Below are positions 17,338 to 26,204 of a DNA stretch of 64,000 nucleotides, piece after piece. Below the pieces are notes generated by a model that was not told where the DNA came from, did not search any database, and saw only the letters and a program-made list of their open reading frames with translations. Source of the stretch: Salinirubellus litoreus (GTDB taxonomy: Archaea; Halobacteriota; Halobacteria; Halobacteriales; Haloarculaceae); NCBI RefSeq assembly GCF_037335815.1, contig NZ_CP147841.1:1054001-1118000 (forward strand), read 5' to 3'. Position numbers and translations under genes: made by a program. How positions within the stretch are numbered: the stretch's first letter is position 1; every line of letters starts with the position of its first letter.

Positions 17338-20300
17338 CTACATGAAATCGGCGATCCCGCTCTGCTTGTTCGTGTCGTCCTCGAACACCGATTCGAGGGC
17401 ACGCTCCAGGATCTCCAGACGCTGTTTGGTGTACTCCCGGCAGCCGAACTCCTCGGCGACGGTCCGGGCGGTCTGCATGTACTTGTTGACCGACCCCTTG
17501 TGCACCGTGAGGTTCACCCGGCCGCCGCACTCCCGACAGTCGCCCGTCAGCGGCATCCGGCGGTACTTCTCCCCGCAGTCGAGACACCGCGTCTCCTGGC
17601 GCGAGAAGGCTCGAAGGTTCCCGATCAGGTCCGGCAGGAAGTGGTACTCGATGATGCGCTCGGCGACGTCGGTCTCGTCGACGGCCCGTATCTTCCGTGC
17701 GAGGTTCAGCTGGCCGTCCATCTTCTTCTGCATGTCCTCGAGGGTCTTGTACGCCGAGAGGTCCGGTCCGAGCGCGATGTCCGTGGTGTCGTGGGTGTGC
17801 CGGAACCCCGTGTACTCCCCGTCGGTGCCGAGCGAGTCCTCCGCGATCTCGATCTCGACCTCGCCGGGGTCGGCCATCCGCAGGGTCGCCTCGTAGAACT
17901 CCCGCGGATAGCGGTCGACGACGTCCATGTTGTGGGCCTCGTCGTCGATCTCGGTGGGGTCGATCCGCGAGGACATCACCAGGGGGGCGTCCATCTTCCC
18001 GCCGCGCTGGTCCGGCAGGAAGGACTTCGAGAAGTTCAGCAGGCCATCCATCAGGAGCATCACGCAGTCCTCGTCGCCGTCGCACTGAGCGGCCATCATC
18101 CCGTTCACCGCCAGCGTGTGCGTATCCTGAACGGTCACGCAGTAGACGTGGTCGGTGTCGGTCTCGACGAGAGTGACGTCCGAGACAGTGTCGAGGGAGA
18201 CGCCGCCGTCGGCGGCCGTGGGCGCTGCCGAGGCAGGTCCTTCCGAGTCGGTCCACCGTGACGACAGCGGAACGCGCATCCCCGCTTCGACCTCGCTCGC
18301 CGGGACTCGCTCGACACCATCCTCCCATCGGAGGAGTTCGTGATCCGGCGTGACGGTCAGCGACCTCCCACCCTCCGTTTCGACTCGAACGAGGTAGTCG
18401 GGGGAGACGTGCTTCGAGACGGTTTCGACCCGCTGCCACACCTCTTCGCCGTCTTCGGTGACCGACGGTACGCGCACCTCGCCGTCGAGTTCGGATGTAA
18501 GTGTCCCGAAGTCGTCCGTCTCGGCCGTCTCCTCGTCGAGGCGTGCCTCTACGAACTGCTCGATGGATCCGTGATGCCACCCCTCCCCGTCCTCGTATCG
18601 GAGCTCCGTCTCCGGGTGGAAGCAGTTCCGTCGCTTCGCGGCATGGAAGTACGGGTGAGCGTACCCCACTGCCGCGCTCGTGAATCCGACGACCCGCCCG
18701 ACGACGGCGGCGGAGGTGTGCGGTGCCATCCCGAAGACGAGTTCGCCGACGAGGTCCTCGCGGTCCTCGACCTCGTAGAACGGCTCCAGATCGTAGTACC
18801 GGACGAGGAGGTCGTCGACGAAGTCCGCCGTGCGGAGCATGTGTTCGGCCGCGCCGTCCGAGAGGACGACGTCCTGGACCTTCAGCTCGATCAACTGGTC
18901 GTCGTGGCGGAGCGGCTGCCCGTGTACGTCCTCGGTGTAGCCGAGTTCGCGGAAGTGATCGACGGTGACGTCCAGCTCTTCCGGCCGAACGGACGTCACG
19001 GGGAGGTCGGTCATGTCGTAGCGGACGGTGCCGTCCTTGAACGTCGAGACGCCGTGTTTCGCCCGGAGGATGCCCTTCTCCATCGGCTCGGGCACCTTCC
19101 CGGCGCTCGTGAGCCCCTTCACCCCCTTGAGCTGGTCGAAGGAGGCCTCTCGCTCGCCGACCCGTTCGAGCGCGTTCCGGTACTCGGCGTTCACGTCGAC
19201 GGTCCGGTTCTCGACGGCGTCGGCTTCCGCCTCACAGCGGGGACAGATCGCGCGCCCGGACTCGTCGGGTGCGACGGGGATATCGCAGTTCCGACAGACG
19301 TACCGCGGGGCGGTGACGCCGTTGCACTCCGGACAGCGCGCCCGGAAGGTCTGTGTGCCACACTCCCCGCAGGCCCGGCGGCCGACCTGGACCTCGACGT
19401 GCCCGGGCGTCGAGCGCCGGTCGGGGGCGTGCTTTCCGGCGGCGGCGACGTCGCGCTGTGAGCCGCCGGCCTCGCCGATCGGAAAGAGCGTGTGGACGGC
19501 GGGCGAGAGGTCGCGCTTCTCGGACTTCTCCGGGCGGCCCATCCGCGATCCGATCCGGGTGGGTGCGCGCTCGCGGACGGCGAACGGTGCCACCTCGTTC
19601 ACTGCGCGAACCGCGTTCGAGCCGGGCGGGTCGCCCTCGACGGCCCACTCGCGGGCCGCCGCGGGGAGGTCGGAGAGAACCCAGGTGCGTTCGAGGTCGT
19701 CCGTGAGCCCGAGCGACCGGACCAGGGGGAGCGCGTCCGGGACGGTCACGGTCCCGTCGCCCTGGCGGTGTTCGACCAGCAGCGTCTCCAGCGCCTCGAC
19801 GGCCGCGTCGGTCCGGGGAAGGACGAGCGTCCGCTCGTCGCTATCCGGGGACGATCCCTGCGAGCCGTGGAGTCGCTCGGCCGCACCGTCGGCCTCGGCC
19901 CAGTTTCCCTCGCCCACGGCGTCGGCCAGCGCGTCGAACGCCTCGACCGAGAGATCGTGCCAGAGGTATGTGTAACGGGGGTGGAGCGGGGCGTCGTACT
20001 CGGTCGCCCAGCGAAGCGCCGTCCCGGCGTCGGGCGAGTCGAGGTCGGTCCCCGGGTCGTCCCGCATCGCCTGGACGTCCGCGCCCGCCGCCTCCATGTC
20101 CCCCGTCCACCACTCGACGGTGTACGAGGCGGGTGCGAGCGGGTGGTTGTTCTCGACGAACTCGCCGTAGTTGACGAGGTACTCCCCCAGATCCAGCACG
20201 GCGTCGACGCCGTTGCGGACCGCCTTCGCCTCCTCGGGATCGTCGATACGTCGGACGTCGCCGTTGGCGAGTCGCACGGTGGGCCCCTCGATGGAGTCGA

Positions 20301-21495
20301 CGGGGACGACCCCCGCCGCCTTGCCGGGCCGCTCGGTCTTGATCTGCGTGCCGGTGGCGAGGAAGTCGTCGACGAGGTGCATCGTCGCCGGGTGAACGCC
20401 CGCCGTGGCGAACCCGTGGTTTCGCGCCCGGCCGTAGCGAAGCCGGAACCCGCCCGGACGCGAGGGGTGGCCGAACACCGGTCGACCCGCGATGAGGTCC
20501 CGGAGGAACTTGGTCGCCGGCTCCGGCCGCATCGGACCCTCGGGTTCGGGGGCCGCGTCGGGCTCCTCGGAGTCGTCCGCGTCGTCGGCCTCCGTCTCGT
20601 CCTCCCCCTCGTCCGTGTCCGACTCCTCGGCGTCCGATCCCTCCTCCTTCCCGATGGTCCCGTCGATGAGGTCGTCGAGCCACGGCCAGTCGACCTCCTC
20701 CAGTTGCGAGGTGTAGCGCTCGATCTTGGGGGCCTTCTGGGCGATCCCCTCGCCCAGGACGAGACACATCCCGCCGCGGGCGGAGTTGGTGTCGACGCGT
20801 TCGAGGTCCCGGTACCCCGAGACCTCCTCGTCACCCGTAGCCTCCCCGTCGAGCATGATCGGGCTGTGCTGGGCGATGAATCGCGTCTCCTTGTCCTTGG
20901 GCGTGTACTGGAGGCCGGTCTCCTTGTCGTAGAGGTCGATCTCCTCGACGTAGCGCTCGACCTCCTCCTCGCGGGGCTTGTACTCGTCGAGACCGACGAG
21001 CGTCCGCGTGTAGTCGGCCACGAGCACCGAGAGCGCCTGGGCGGTCCCGCCCGCCGAGCGGATCGGTCCCGCGTAGAACACGCGGACGAACTCCGTGCCG
21101 TCGTCGTTCTCCAGTACCTCGACGCGGTCGATCCCCTCGATCGGGGCGGCGACGACGCCCTCGGTGAGGAGCGCGACCGCCGTCCGGACGGCCCCCTCGA
21201 CCTTCCCGGCGCGGGTGTCGTAGTCGCCGACATCCCCCTCGGCGAACCCGCGCGCGAGTTCGAGCGCGGCCTCCTCGCGCGAGATATCGGGATCGGCCTC
21301 CATCTCCCGGACGCGGTCGGCCACGCCCGGGATACCGAGGATGTTCTCGACCCGATCGGCCATGTCCTTCGCGATCGGTATCTCGACGTCCTCGGTCGGG
21401 TCGCCGCCCACCTCTCGCGCCCTCGTGGCGACCGACATCGCCTCGTCCAGCCTCGATTCGAGCCCCTCGAAGTACCGCTCGTCGGCCGGCCTCAT
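17338..21495 (-). CDS. polC: DNA polymerase D large subunit DP2 with in-frame intein
   Basis: 1385-residue precursor of the catalytic subunit of the archaeal replicative polymerase PolD. The N-terminal region contains YTRTLVGLDEYKPREEEVER and RSAGGTAQALSVLVADYTR; a Cys-rich zinc region follows near residues 700-760 (CGECGTQTF, CPECNG, CRNCDIP, CPRCEAE). The catalytic NCDGDEDCVML motif is split after Asn957 by an intein. The C-terminal zinc module has CLDCGEKYRR and CRECGGRVN. The protein ends KQSGIADFM, a good PCNA-binding (PIP) box. The small subunit DP1 is not in this window. Divergent from orc/cdc6. Confidence 0.96.
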   Translation of the reverse strand: MRPADERYFEGLESRLDEAMSVATRAREVGGDPTEDVEIPIAKDMADRVENILGIPGVADRVREMEADPDISREEAALELARGFAEGDVGDYDTRAGKVEGAVRTAVALLTEGVVAAPIEGIDRVEVLENDDGTEFVRVFYAGPIRSAGGTAQALSVLVADYTRTLVGLDEYKPREEEVERYVEEIDLYDKETGLQYTPKDKETRFIAQHSPIMLDGEATGDEEVSGYRDLERVDTNSARGGMCLVLGEGIAQKAPKIERYTSQLEEVDWPWLDDLIDGTIGKEEGSDAEESDTDEGEDETEADDADDSEEPDAAPEPEGPMRPEPATKFLRDLIAGRPVFGHPSRPGGFRLRYGRARNHGFATAGVHPATMHLVDDFLATGTQIKTERPGKAAGVVPVDSIEGPTVRLANGDVRRIDDPEEAKAVRNGVDAVLDLGEYLVNYGEFVENNHPLAPASYTVEWWTGDMEAAGADVQAMRDDPGTDLDSPDAGTALRWATEYDAPLHPRYTYLWHDLSVEAFDALADAVGEGNWAEADGAAERLHGSQGSSPDSDERTLVLPRTDAAVEALETLLVEHRQGDGTVTVPDALPLVRSLGLTDDLERTWVLSDLPAAAREWAVEGDPPGSNAVRAVNEVAPFAVRERAPTRIGSRMGRPEKSEKRDLSPAVHTLFPIGEAGGSQRDVAAAGKHAPDRRSTPGHVEVQVGRRACGECGTQTFRARCPECNGVTAPRYVCRNCDIPVAPDESGRAICPRCEAEADAVENRTVDVNAEYRNALERVGEREASFDQLKGVKGLTSAGKVPEPMEKGILRAKHGVSTFKDGTVRYDMTDLPVTSVRPEELDVTVDHFRELGYTEDVHGQPLRHDDQLIELKVQDVVLSDGAAEHMLRTADFVDDLLVRYYDLEPFYEVEDREDLVGELVFGMAPHTSAAVVGRVVGFTSAAVGYAHPYFHAAKRRNCFHPETELRYEDGEGWHHGSIEQFVEARLDEETAETDDFGTLTSELDGEVRVPSVTEDGEEVWQRVETVSKHVSPDYLVRVETEGGRSLTVTPDHELLRWEDGVERVPASEVEAGMRVPLSSRWTDSEGPASAAPTAADGGVSLDTVSDVTLVETDTDHVYCVTVQDTHTLAVNGMMAAQCDGDEDCVMLLMDGLLNFSKSFLPDQRGGKMDAPLVMSSRIDPTEIDDEAHNMDVVDRYPREFYEATLRMADPGEVEIEIAEDSLGTDGEYTGFRHTHDTTDIALGPDLSAYKTLEDMQKKMDGQLNLARKIRAVDETDVAERIIEYHFLPDLIGNLRAFSRQETRCLDCGEKYRRMPLTGDCRECGGRVNLTVHKGSVNKYMQTARTVAEEFGCREYTKQRLEILERALESVFEDDTNKQSGIADFM
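18085..18624 (-). other. mini-intein within polC (180 residues)
   Basis: Residues 958-1137 of the precursor. Starts CFHPETELRYEDGE (block A, Cys1), has block B with TVTPDHELL (TxxH), and ends HVYCVTVQDTHTLAVNGMMA then AQ before Cys+1 of the extein. The region between blocks B and F is too short for a homing endonuclease, so it is a mini-intein. The last residues are Ala-Gln instead of the usual His-Asn; terminal Gln is known in archaeal PolII inteins. Splicing would restore RN-CDGDED, the polymerase active site. Confidence 0.92.
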
Positions 21496-21671
21496 CGCCG
21501 CGCCGCCCCCCGTCCGATCCGATCGCTCGTCCCCGAGTCGCCCCTCCCTCTACCCGGGCAGGCGTCGACCCCGTCCCCCTGGACCTGCCGGTGATGCATG
21601 CTCGACACCTGGCGCTTCCCGGGAGAAAAAGCTTCGCGTGTCCCCGCCGCTCGTCGCCGTCGTACGGGCTA

Positions 21672-21696
21672 CACCCCTTCGTTTCATCTCCAGAAA
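21672..21696 (-). promoter_or_regulatory. possible ORB-like Orc1/Cdc6 binding site
   Basis: On the minus strand: TCTGGAGATGAAACGAAGGG followed by GTG. This resembles the archaeal origin recognition box core (GAAAC followed by a G-rich string), lying 65 nt upstream of the orc/cdc6 start in the polC-orc divergent spacer. Only one copy is evident and there is no obvious AT-rich unwinding element, so an active origin is not supported. Confidence 0.3.
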
Positions 21697-21760
21697 GTTA
21701 CTATCGTTCGTTCGACGCGGCGGAAGCGTTAAACGGTCGCCCGGCCGTGGTGAAAGTGAA

Positions 21761-22879
21761 ATGGGCGGGGACATGCTCGGCTGGGACGAGTCGGTGTTCC
21801 GGGACGAGCACGTCTTCGAGTTCGACTACCTCCCGGAGGCGTTCCTCCACCGCGACTCCCAGATGGAGACGCTCAAGTACGCGCTCCGGCCCGCCGTCCG
21901 TGGCTCGCGGCCGCTGAACGTCCTCGCCAACGGCCCGCCCGGCACGGGCAAGACGACCGCGGTGATGAAGCTGTTCGACGAACTGGCGGGGCTCAACGAC
22001 GTCAAGGCCGTCCGCGTGAACTGCCAGGTGAACTCGACCCGGTACTCGGTGTTCTCGCGGCTATTTGAAGGGATCTTCGAGTACGAACCCCCCACCTCCG
22101 GCATCTCGTTCAAGAAGCTGTTCGGGCAGATCACCGACCACCTCGTCGAGGAGGACGAGGTGCTGATCGTGGCGCTCGACGACGTGAACTACCTGTTCTA
22201 CGAGAGCGAGGCGAGCGACACGCTCTACTCGCTTCTCCGTGCGCACGAGGAGCACTCCGGGGCGAAGATCGGCGTCATCGTCGTCTCCTCGGATCTCGAC
22301 CTCGAACTCGTCGAGGAGCTCGACGGCCGGGTCCAGTCGGTGTTCCGGCCCGAGGAGGTCTACTTCCCGACGTACGGCGAGCCCGAGACGGTCGACATCC
22401 TGCGCGAGCGGGTCGAGCGCGGGTTCCGCGAGGACGCGGTCGGGCCGCGGGTGCTCGACCGCGTCGCCGAACTCACCGTCGACTCGGGTGGCGACCTCCG
22501 GGTGGGGATCGACCTCCTGCGCCGCGCGGGGCTGAACGCCGAGATGCGCGGCTCGACCCAGGTCGGGACCGAGGACGTCGAGGCGGCCTACGAGAAGGCC
22601 AAGTACGTCCACCTCTCGCGGCACCTGCGCGGGCTCAGCGACTCCGAACGGGCGCTGTTGCGCGTGCTCGCCGAACACGACGGTAACCGCGCGGGCGACG
22701 TCTACGAGGCGTTTCAGGAGGAGAGCGGGCTCGGCTACACCCGTTACTCCGAGATCGTCAACAAGCTCGACCAGCTCGGGATCATCGAGGCCGAGTACAC
22801 GAGCGTCGAGGGCCGCGGACGCTCCCGCCGGCTCACGCTCGCCTACGACACCGAGGCGATCCTCGACCGGCTCGACTGA
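21761..22879 (+). CDS. ORC1/Cdc6-type replication initiator
   Basis: 372-residue AAA+ ATPase. Walker A GPPGTGKTT lies at about residues 58-66, Walker B LIVALDDVNYLF near 135-146, sensor 1 in VIVVSSDLDLE, and sensor 2 arginine region GDLRVGIDLLRRAG. The C-terminal winged helix (about 290-372) shows GDVYEAFQEESGLGYTRYSE and EAEYTSVEGRGRSRRLTL. It should bind ORB sequences and load MCM. It is divergent from polC, with about 265 nt between. The start at 21761 follows GGTGAAAGTGAA, which can serve as a Shine-Dalgarno. Haloarchaea carry several paralogues; which one this is cannot be decided here. Confidence 0.92.
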   Translation: MGGDMLGWDESVFRDEHVFEFDYLPEAFLHRDSQMETLKYALRPAVRGSRPLNVLANGPPGTGKTTAVMKLFDELAGLNDVKAVRVNCQVNSTRYSVFSRLFEGIFEYEPPTSGISFKKLFGQITDHLVEEDEVLIVALDDVNYLFYESEASDTLYSLLRAHEEHSGAKIGVIVVSSDLDLELVEELDGRVQSVFRPEEVYFPTYGEPETVDILRERVERGFREDAVGPRVLDRVAELTVDSGGDLRVGIDLLRRAGLNAEMRGSTQVGTEDVEAAYEKAKYVHLSRHLRGLSDSERALLRVLAEHDGNRAGDVYEAFQEESGLGYTRYSEIVNKLDQLGIIEAEYTSVEGRGRSRRLTLAYDTEAILDRLD

Positions 22880-23021
22880 GCACGGAAGCGGCTGAAACCG
22901 GCCGACTGCGACGGGCCACTCGGGTGAACGTGCCGTAGCGGTCCGGAGGCTGCCGCCCGGAAGGTGGCCATTCCGGCCCCGAAGAGAACGATTTACCAAC
23001 GGGGCGTTCCTCGCATCGGCC

Positions 23022-23936
23022 ATGAGCAAGGTCAGCGTCATCGGCGCGGCGGGCACCGTCGGAGCCGCGGCCGGCTACAACCTCGCGCTCCGCGACGTCG
23101 TCGACGAACTCGTCTTCGTGGACATCCCGGACCAGCGCGAGACCACCGTCGGCCAGGCCGCGGACACCAACCACGGCATCGCCTACGACTCGAACACCAC
23201 GGTCAGGCAGGGCGAGTACGAGGACACCGCCGGGAGCGACGTCGTCGTCATCACCGCGGGCATCCCGCGCCAGCCCGGACAGACCCGCATCGACCTCGCG
23301 GGGGACAACGCTCCCATCATGGAGGACATCGGCTCCTCGCTCGACGAGTACAACGACGACTACGTCTCGATCACCACTTCGAACCCGGTCGACCTCCTCA
23401 ACCGTCACCTCTACGAGGCGGGCGACCGCCCCCGCGAGCAGGTGATCGGCTTCGGCGGCCGGCTCGACTCCGCGCGGTTCCGCTACGTCCTCGCCGAGGA
23501 GTTCGACGTCCCCGTGAAGAACGTCGAGGCGACCATCCTCGGCGAGCACGGCGACGCGCAGGTCCCCGTCTTCTCGAAGGTCCGCGTCGACGGCACGGAC
23601 CCCGAGTTCACGGACGACGAGCGCGAGGAGCTCCTGGGCGACCTCCAGGCGTCGGCGATGGACGTCATCGAGCGAAAGGGCGCGACCCAGTGGGGCCCGG
23701 CGACGGGCGTCGCCCACATGACCGAGGCCGTCCTCCGGGACACCGGCGAGGTGCTCCCCGGCTCGGTGAAGCTCCAGGGCGAGTTCGGTCACGAGGACAC
23801 CGCGTTCGGCGTGCCCGTCAAGCTCGGCTCGAACGGCGTCGAGGAGGTCGTCGAGTGGGACCTCGACGACTACGAGCACGAGCTGATGGACGAGGCCGCC
23901 GGGAAGCTCCACGACCAGTACGAGAAGATCGAGTAG
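23022..23936 (+). CDS. mdh: malate dehydrogenase (LDH-like type)
   Basis: 304 residues. NAD-binding loop VIGAAGTVGAAAGYNLALRD at the N-terminus, ITAGIPRQPGQTRIDLAGDN with the substrate arginines, GFGGRLDSARFRYVLAE, and the catalytic His176 in ILGEHGDAQVPVFSKV. It interconverts malate and oxaloacetate in the citric-acid cycle. Overall length and the haloarchaeal acidic surface fit the tetrameric haloarchaeal MDH. The GGR in place of an LDH-type substrate loop supports malate over lactate. It is transcribed alone. Confidence 0.95.
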   Translation: MSKVSVIGAAGTVGAAAGYNLALRDVVDELVFVDIPDQRETTVGQAADTNHGIAYDSNTTVRQGEYEDTAGSDVVVITAGIPRQPGQTRIDLAGDNAPIMEDIGSSLDEYNDDYVSITTSNPVDLLNRHLYEAGDRPREQVIGFGGRLDSARFRYVLAEEFDVPVKNVEATILGEHGDAQVPVFSKVRVDGTDPEFTDDEREELLGDLQASAMDVIERKGATQWGPATGVAHMTEAVLRDTGEVLPGSVKLQGEFGHEDTAFGVPVKLGSNGVEEVVEWDLDDYEHELMDEAAGKLHDQYEKIE

Positions 23937-24007
23937 CGCGGCGTCGCCGTCCGCGCCCGTCCGCCCCGGGACAACAGGCATGACCCCCCGGACACAAGCG
24001 GAGGTGG

Positions 24008-24724
24008 ATGCGCGAGTTCACGTTCAGCATCACTTACGAGCCCGGGGCCGACCCGCTGATGGACGAGTTCGTCGAGCGGCCGGAGCTCGCCGCGGACTCG
24101 ATGGACGTCCCGCTCACGCCGGACGCGTTCTGCCGGGTCGAGCGGTTCACCGGCCCGCGCCCGGCGCTCGACGCGGTCGAACGGCTCCGCACCGATCCCC
24201 CTGCCGTGGAGTCCGTCGGCGAGACCGCGCTCGACGCGACCGCCGACCACCACGTCATCGAGCGCGACCCCGGACGGCGGGTCGTCTACTCCTACGTCGG
24301 CGACGTCGTCGGGGGGACGACGATACAGACGCTCGCCGCGAAACACCTCGATCGGGGTGCCCTGGTCCGGACTCGACGCGAGGGCGACCGGCACGAGTGG
24401 CGGTTGTTCCTCCGTTCGGACCGCAACGTCGGGCTGTTCTACGACGCGCTCACCGGCCGGCTGCGGGAGGGACTCTCCTTCCGGACCGGCCACCTGCGCG
24501 ACGCCGACGCCTGGGACCGTATCCCGACCGAGCGAACCGAACTCCCGGGCGAACAACGGGTCGCCCTCCGCGAGGCGTTCCGTCGGGGGTACTACGAGAC
24601 GCCGCGCCGGATCTCCCTCGAGGAGCTCGCGGACGAGCTGGATGTCCCCCGGTCGACCCTCTCCTACCGGCTCAGGCGGGCCGAAGCACGACTCGTCGGT
24701 TCGTACGCCGGATCCGATCGGTGA
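24008..24724 (+). CDS. Bat-type HTH transcriptional regulator
   Basis: 238 residues. The C-terminal ~55 residues are the bacterio-opsin-activator HTH (HTH_10): EQRVALREAFRRGYYETPRR, then ISLEELADELDVPRSTLSYR and LRRAEARLV. The N-terminal part (MREFTFSITYEPGADPLMDE onward) is a Bat-associated sensor-like domain of unknown ligand. It is likely a DNA-binding activator or repressor. Its position between mdh and the surface-protein cluster makes it a candidate regulator of the latter, but that rests on proximity only. Confidence 0.85.
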   Translation: MREFTFSITYEPGADPLMDEFVERPELAADSMDVPLTPDAFCRVERFTGPRPALDAVERLRTDPPAVESVGETALDATADHHVIERDPGRRVVYSYVGDVVGGTTIQTLAAKHLDRGALVRTRREGDRHEWRLFLRSDRNVGLFYDALTGRLREGLSFRTGHLRDADAWDRIPTERTELPGEQRVALREAFRRGYYETPRRISLEELADELDVPRSTLSYRLRRAEARLVGSYAGSDR

Positions 24725-24815
24725 CCAGCACCCCATCCGCGTCGCCTCGTGGGGTGGCGTGCCGAGTGCCGCGGCCGGGGGCCGGACGTGTCCGGGAGAG
24801 CGCTCCAGCCCGCCC

Positions 24816-26093
24816 TCAGCACCGTCGTCGACCGAGCGCGAGCGCGGAGAGAGCGACGGCGAGTACCGCCGCGACCGCGCCGAACCCGGCACCGTCGCCG
24901 CTGGTCGTCGTGGGTGCCGGCTCGGCCGTGGTCGGCCGCGGGGTCACGACCGACTCGTCCGTCGCGGTCGGGGTGGCCGTCGGCATCGACGTCGCGCTCG
25001 GTGTCGACGTCGGCGTCCCGGTCGTGACCGTGAGCGCCCCGAGCGCGCTGCCGTCGAGGGCCAGTTCGTAGGTCCCCGGCGAGTCGAAGGTGGTCCGGAC
25101 GTAGACGGTCCGCTCGGTCGAGGCGGCGACGGCGACGCGCTCGTCGGTCACGTTCGTCCCGTTCGCGGTCAGGCGCAGGACGAGGTCGCCCCGGGCGGGG
25201 TCGGCGTTGGCCAGGTCGACCCGGACGACGGCCTCCCCGCCGGTCGTCACCGACTCGTTCAGCAGTTCCGCCGCCTCGATCGTCACCTCGCCGTCCGCAC
25301 CGTCGCCCGCCTGGCCGCCACCACCACCGCCCCCGCCGCCGGCACCACCGTCCCCGCCATCGCCGTCGTCACCGTCCGGCGTGGCCGTCGGGGTCGTCTC
25401 GATCCCAACCTCGTGTCGGTCACTGACCGCGAGGATGACCCGGTCACCGCCTTCGGTCTCCTGTTCGCCGCGGACCACCCCGTAGAGGGCGTACGTGCCG
25501 GGTTCGAACCCGTCCGTCTCGACGGTCGCCCGGTACTCGCCGTCTTCGACCCGCGTCGCGTCGGTCCGCACCGACTGTGCGTCGTCGCCGAGCACGACCT
25601 GGACCTCGGGGGGCTCGCGCGCGAGCGCCCCGTCAGCGACCGTGACGTTCACCGTGACCGATCCGCTGCCGGTCGTCGGCGCGTCGACGGTGAGGTCGTA
25701 CCCCTGGACGACGACCGGGTAGACGTCGAGTATCTCCCCGTCGTACACCGCGGCGAGGTACGACCCCGGCGAGAGGTCGTCCGTCGAGAACGTGGCACGG
25801 TCGGAGCCGCTCATCGCGTCGGTCTGCTCGATGCGGAGGTTCCTGTCGTAGAGGTAGACGCTGTACTCCGCGTCGTCCGGTGCCGAGACGTCGATCCGGA
25901 CGGTTTCGCCGGGGGTCACCCGGCCGACCGCGCCGACGGTGTAGTCCTCCCCGTCGACGGTGAGGCCGCGCGAGGGTATCTCGACCTCGTCCGGCGAGGA
26001 CATCGAATAATCACTCGACTGAGACGTCGAGACGACCGCGCCCGCGCTTCCGACCAGGAGGAGGGCGACCAGGAGGGGGACGAACGATCGCAT
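24816..26093 (-). CDS. secreted surface protein with CARDB-like domain and PGF-CTERM-like anchor
   Basis: 425 residues. An N-terminal signal (SFVPLLVALLLVGSAGAVVS) is followed by strand-rich domains, one with VTPGETVRIDVSAPDDAEYS. A Gly/Asp linker (GDDGDGGDGGAGGGGGGGGG, about residues 240-260) leads to a CARDB-like domain (VTIEAAELLNESVTTGGEAV onward), a Thr/Pro/Ser-rich stalk, and a C-terminal AGFGAVAAVLAVALSALALG plus RRRC. The last segment resembles the PGF-CTERM sorting signal processed by archaeosortase. The CARDB-like part is nearly the same as in the two plus-strand surface proteins, so the three share ancestry. Probably S-layer-associated; ligand unknown. Confidence 0.8.
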   Translation of the reverse strand: MRSFVPLLVALLLVGSAGAVVSTSQSSDYSMSSPDEVEIPSRGLTVDGEDYTVGAVGRVTPGETVRIDVSAPDDAEYSVYLYDRNLRIEQTDAMSGSDRATFSTDDLSPGSYLAAVYDGEILDVYPVVVQGYDLTVDAPTTGSGSVTVNVTVADGALAREPPEVQVVLGDDAQSVRTDATRVEDGEYRATVETDGFEPGTYALYGVVRGEQETEGGDRVILAVSDRHEVGIETTPTATPDGDDGDGGDGGAGGGGGGGGGQAGDGADGEVTIEAAELLNESVTTGGEAVVRVDLANADPARGDLVLRLTANGTNVTDERVAVAASTERTVYVRTTFDSPGTYELALDGSALGALTVTTGTPTSTPSATSMPTATPTATDESVVTPRPTTAEPAPTTTSGDGAGFGAVAAVLAVALSALALGRRRC

Positions 26094-26171
26094 CCTGGGC
26101 GGGTTCTCGGCCAGCCATTAAAACGGTTCGGTCCGCGGTCCCTCCCTCCCCCGTCGCACCACCCAAAACCC

Positions 26172-26180
26172 TTTTATCCA
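26172..26180 (+). promoter_or_regulatory. TATA box for the first beta-helix surface protein
   Basis: TTTTATCCA lies 25-33 nt before the ATG at 26205, spacing expected for leaderless transcription. This spacer also serves the divergent surface gene starting at 26093. Confidence 0.5.
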
Positions 26181-26204
26181 TTACATAAAGTCGTAGAATG
26201 TTCC

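Noticed and set aside
21496..21760. Active replication origin between polC and orc/cdc6
   Set aside because: Only one ORB-like site and no clear AT-rich unwinding region were seen, so it is kept only as a possible Orc-binding site.
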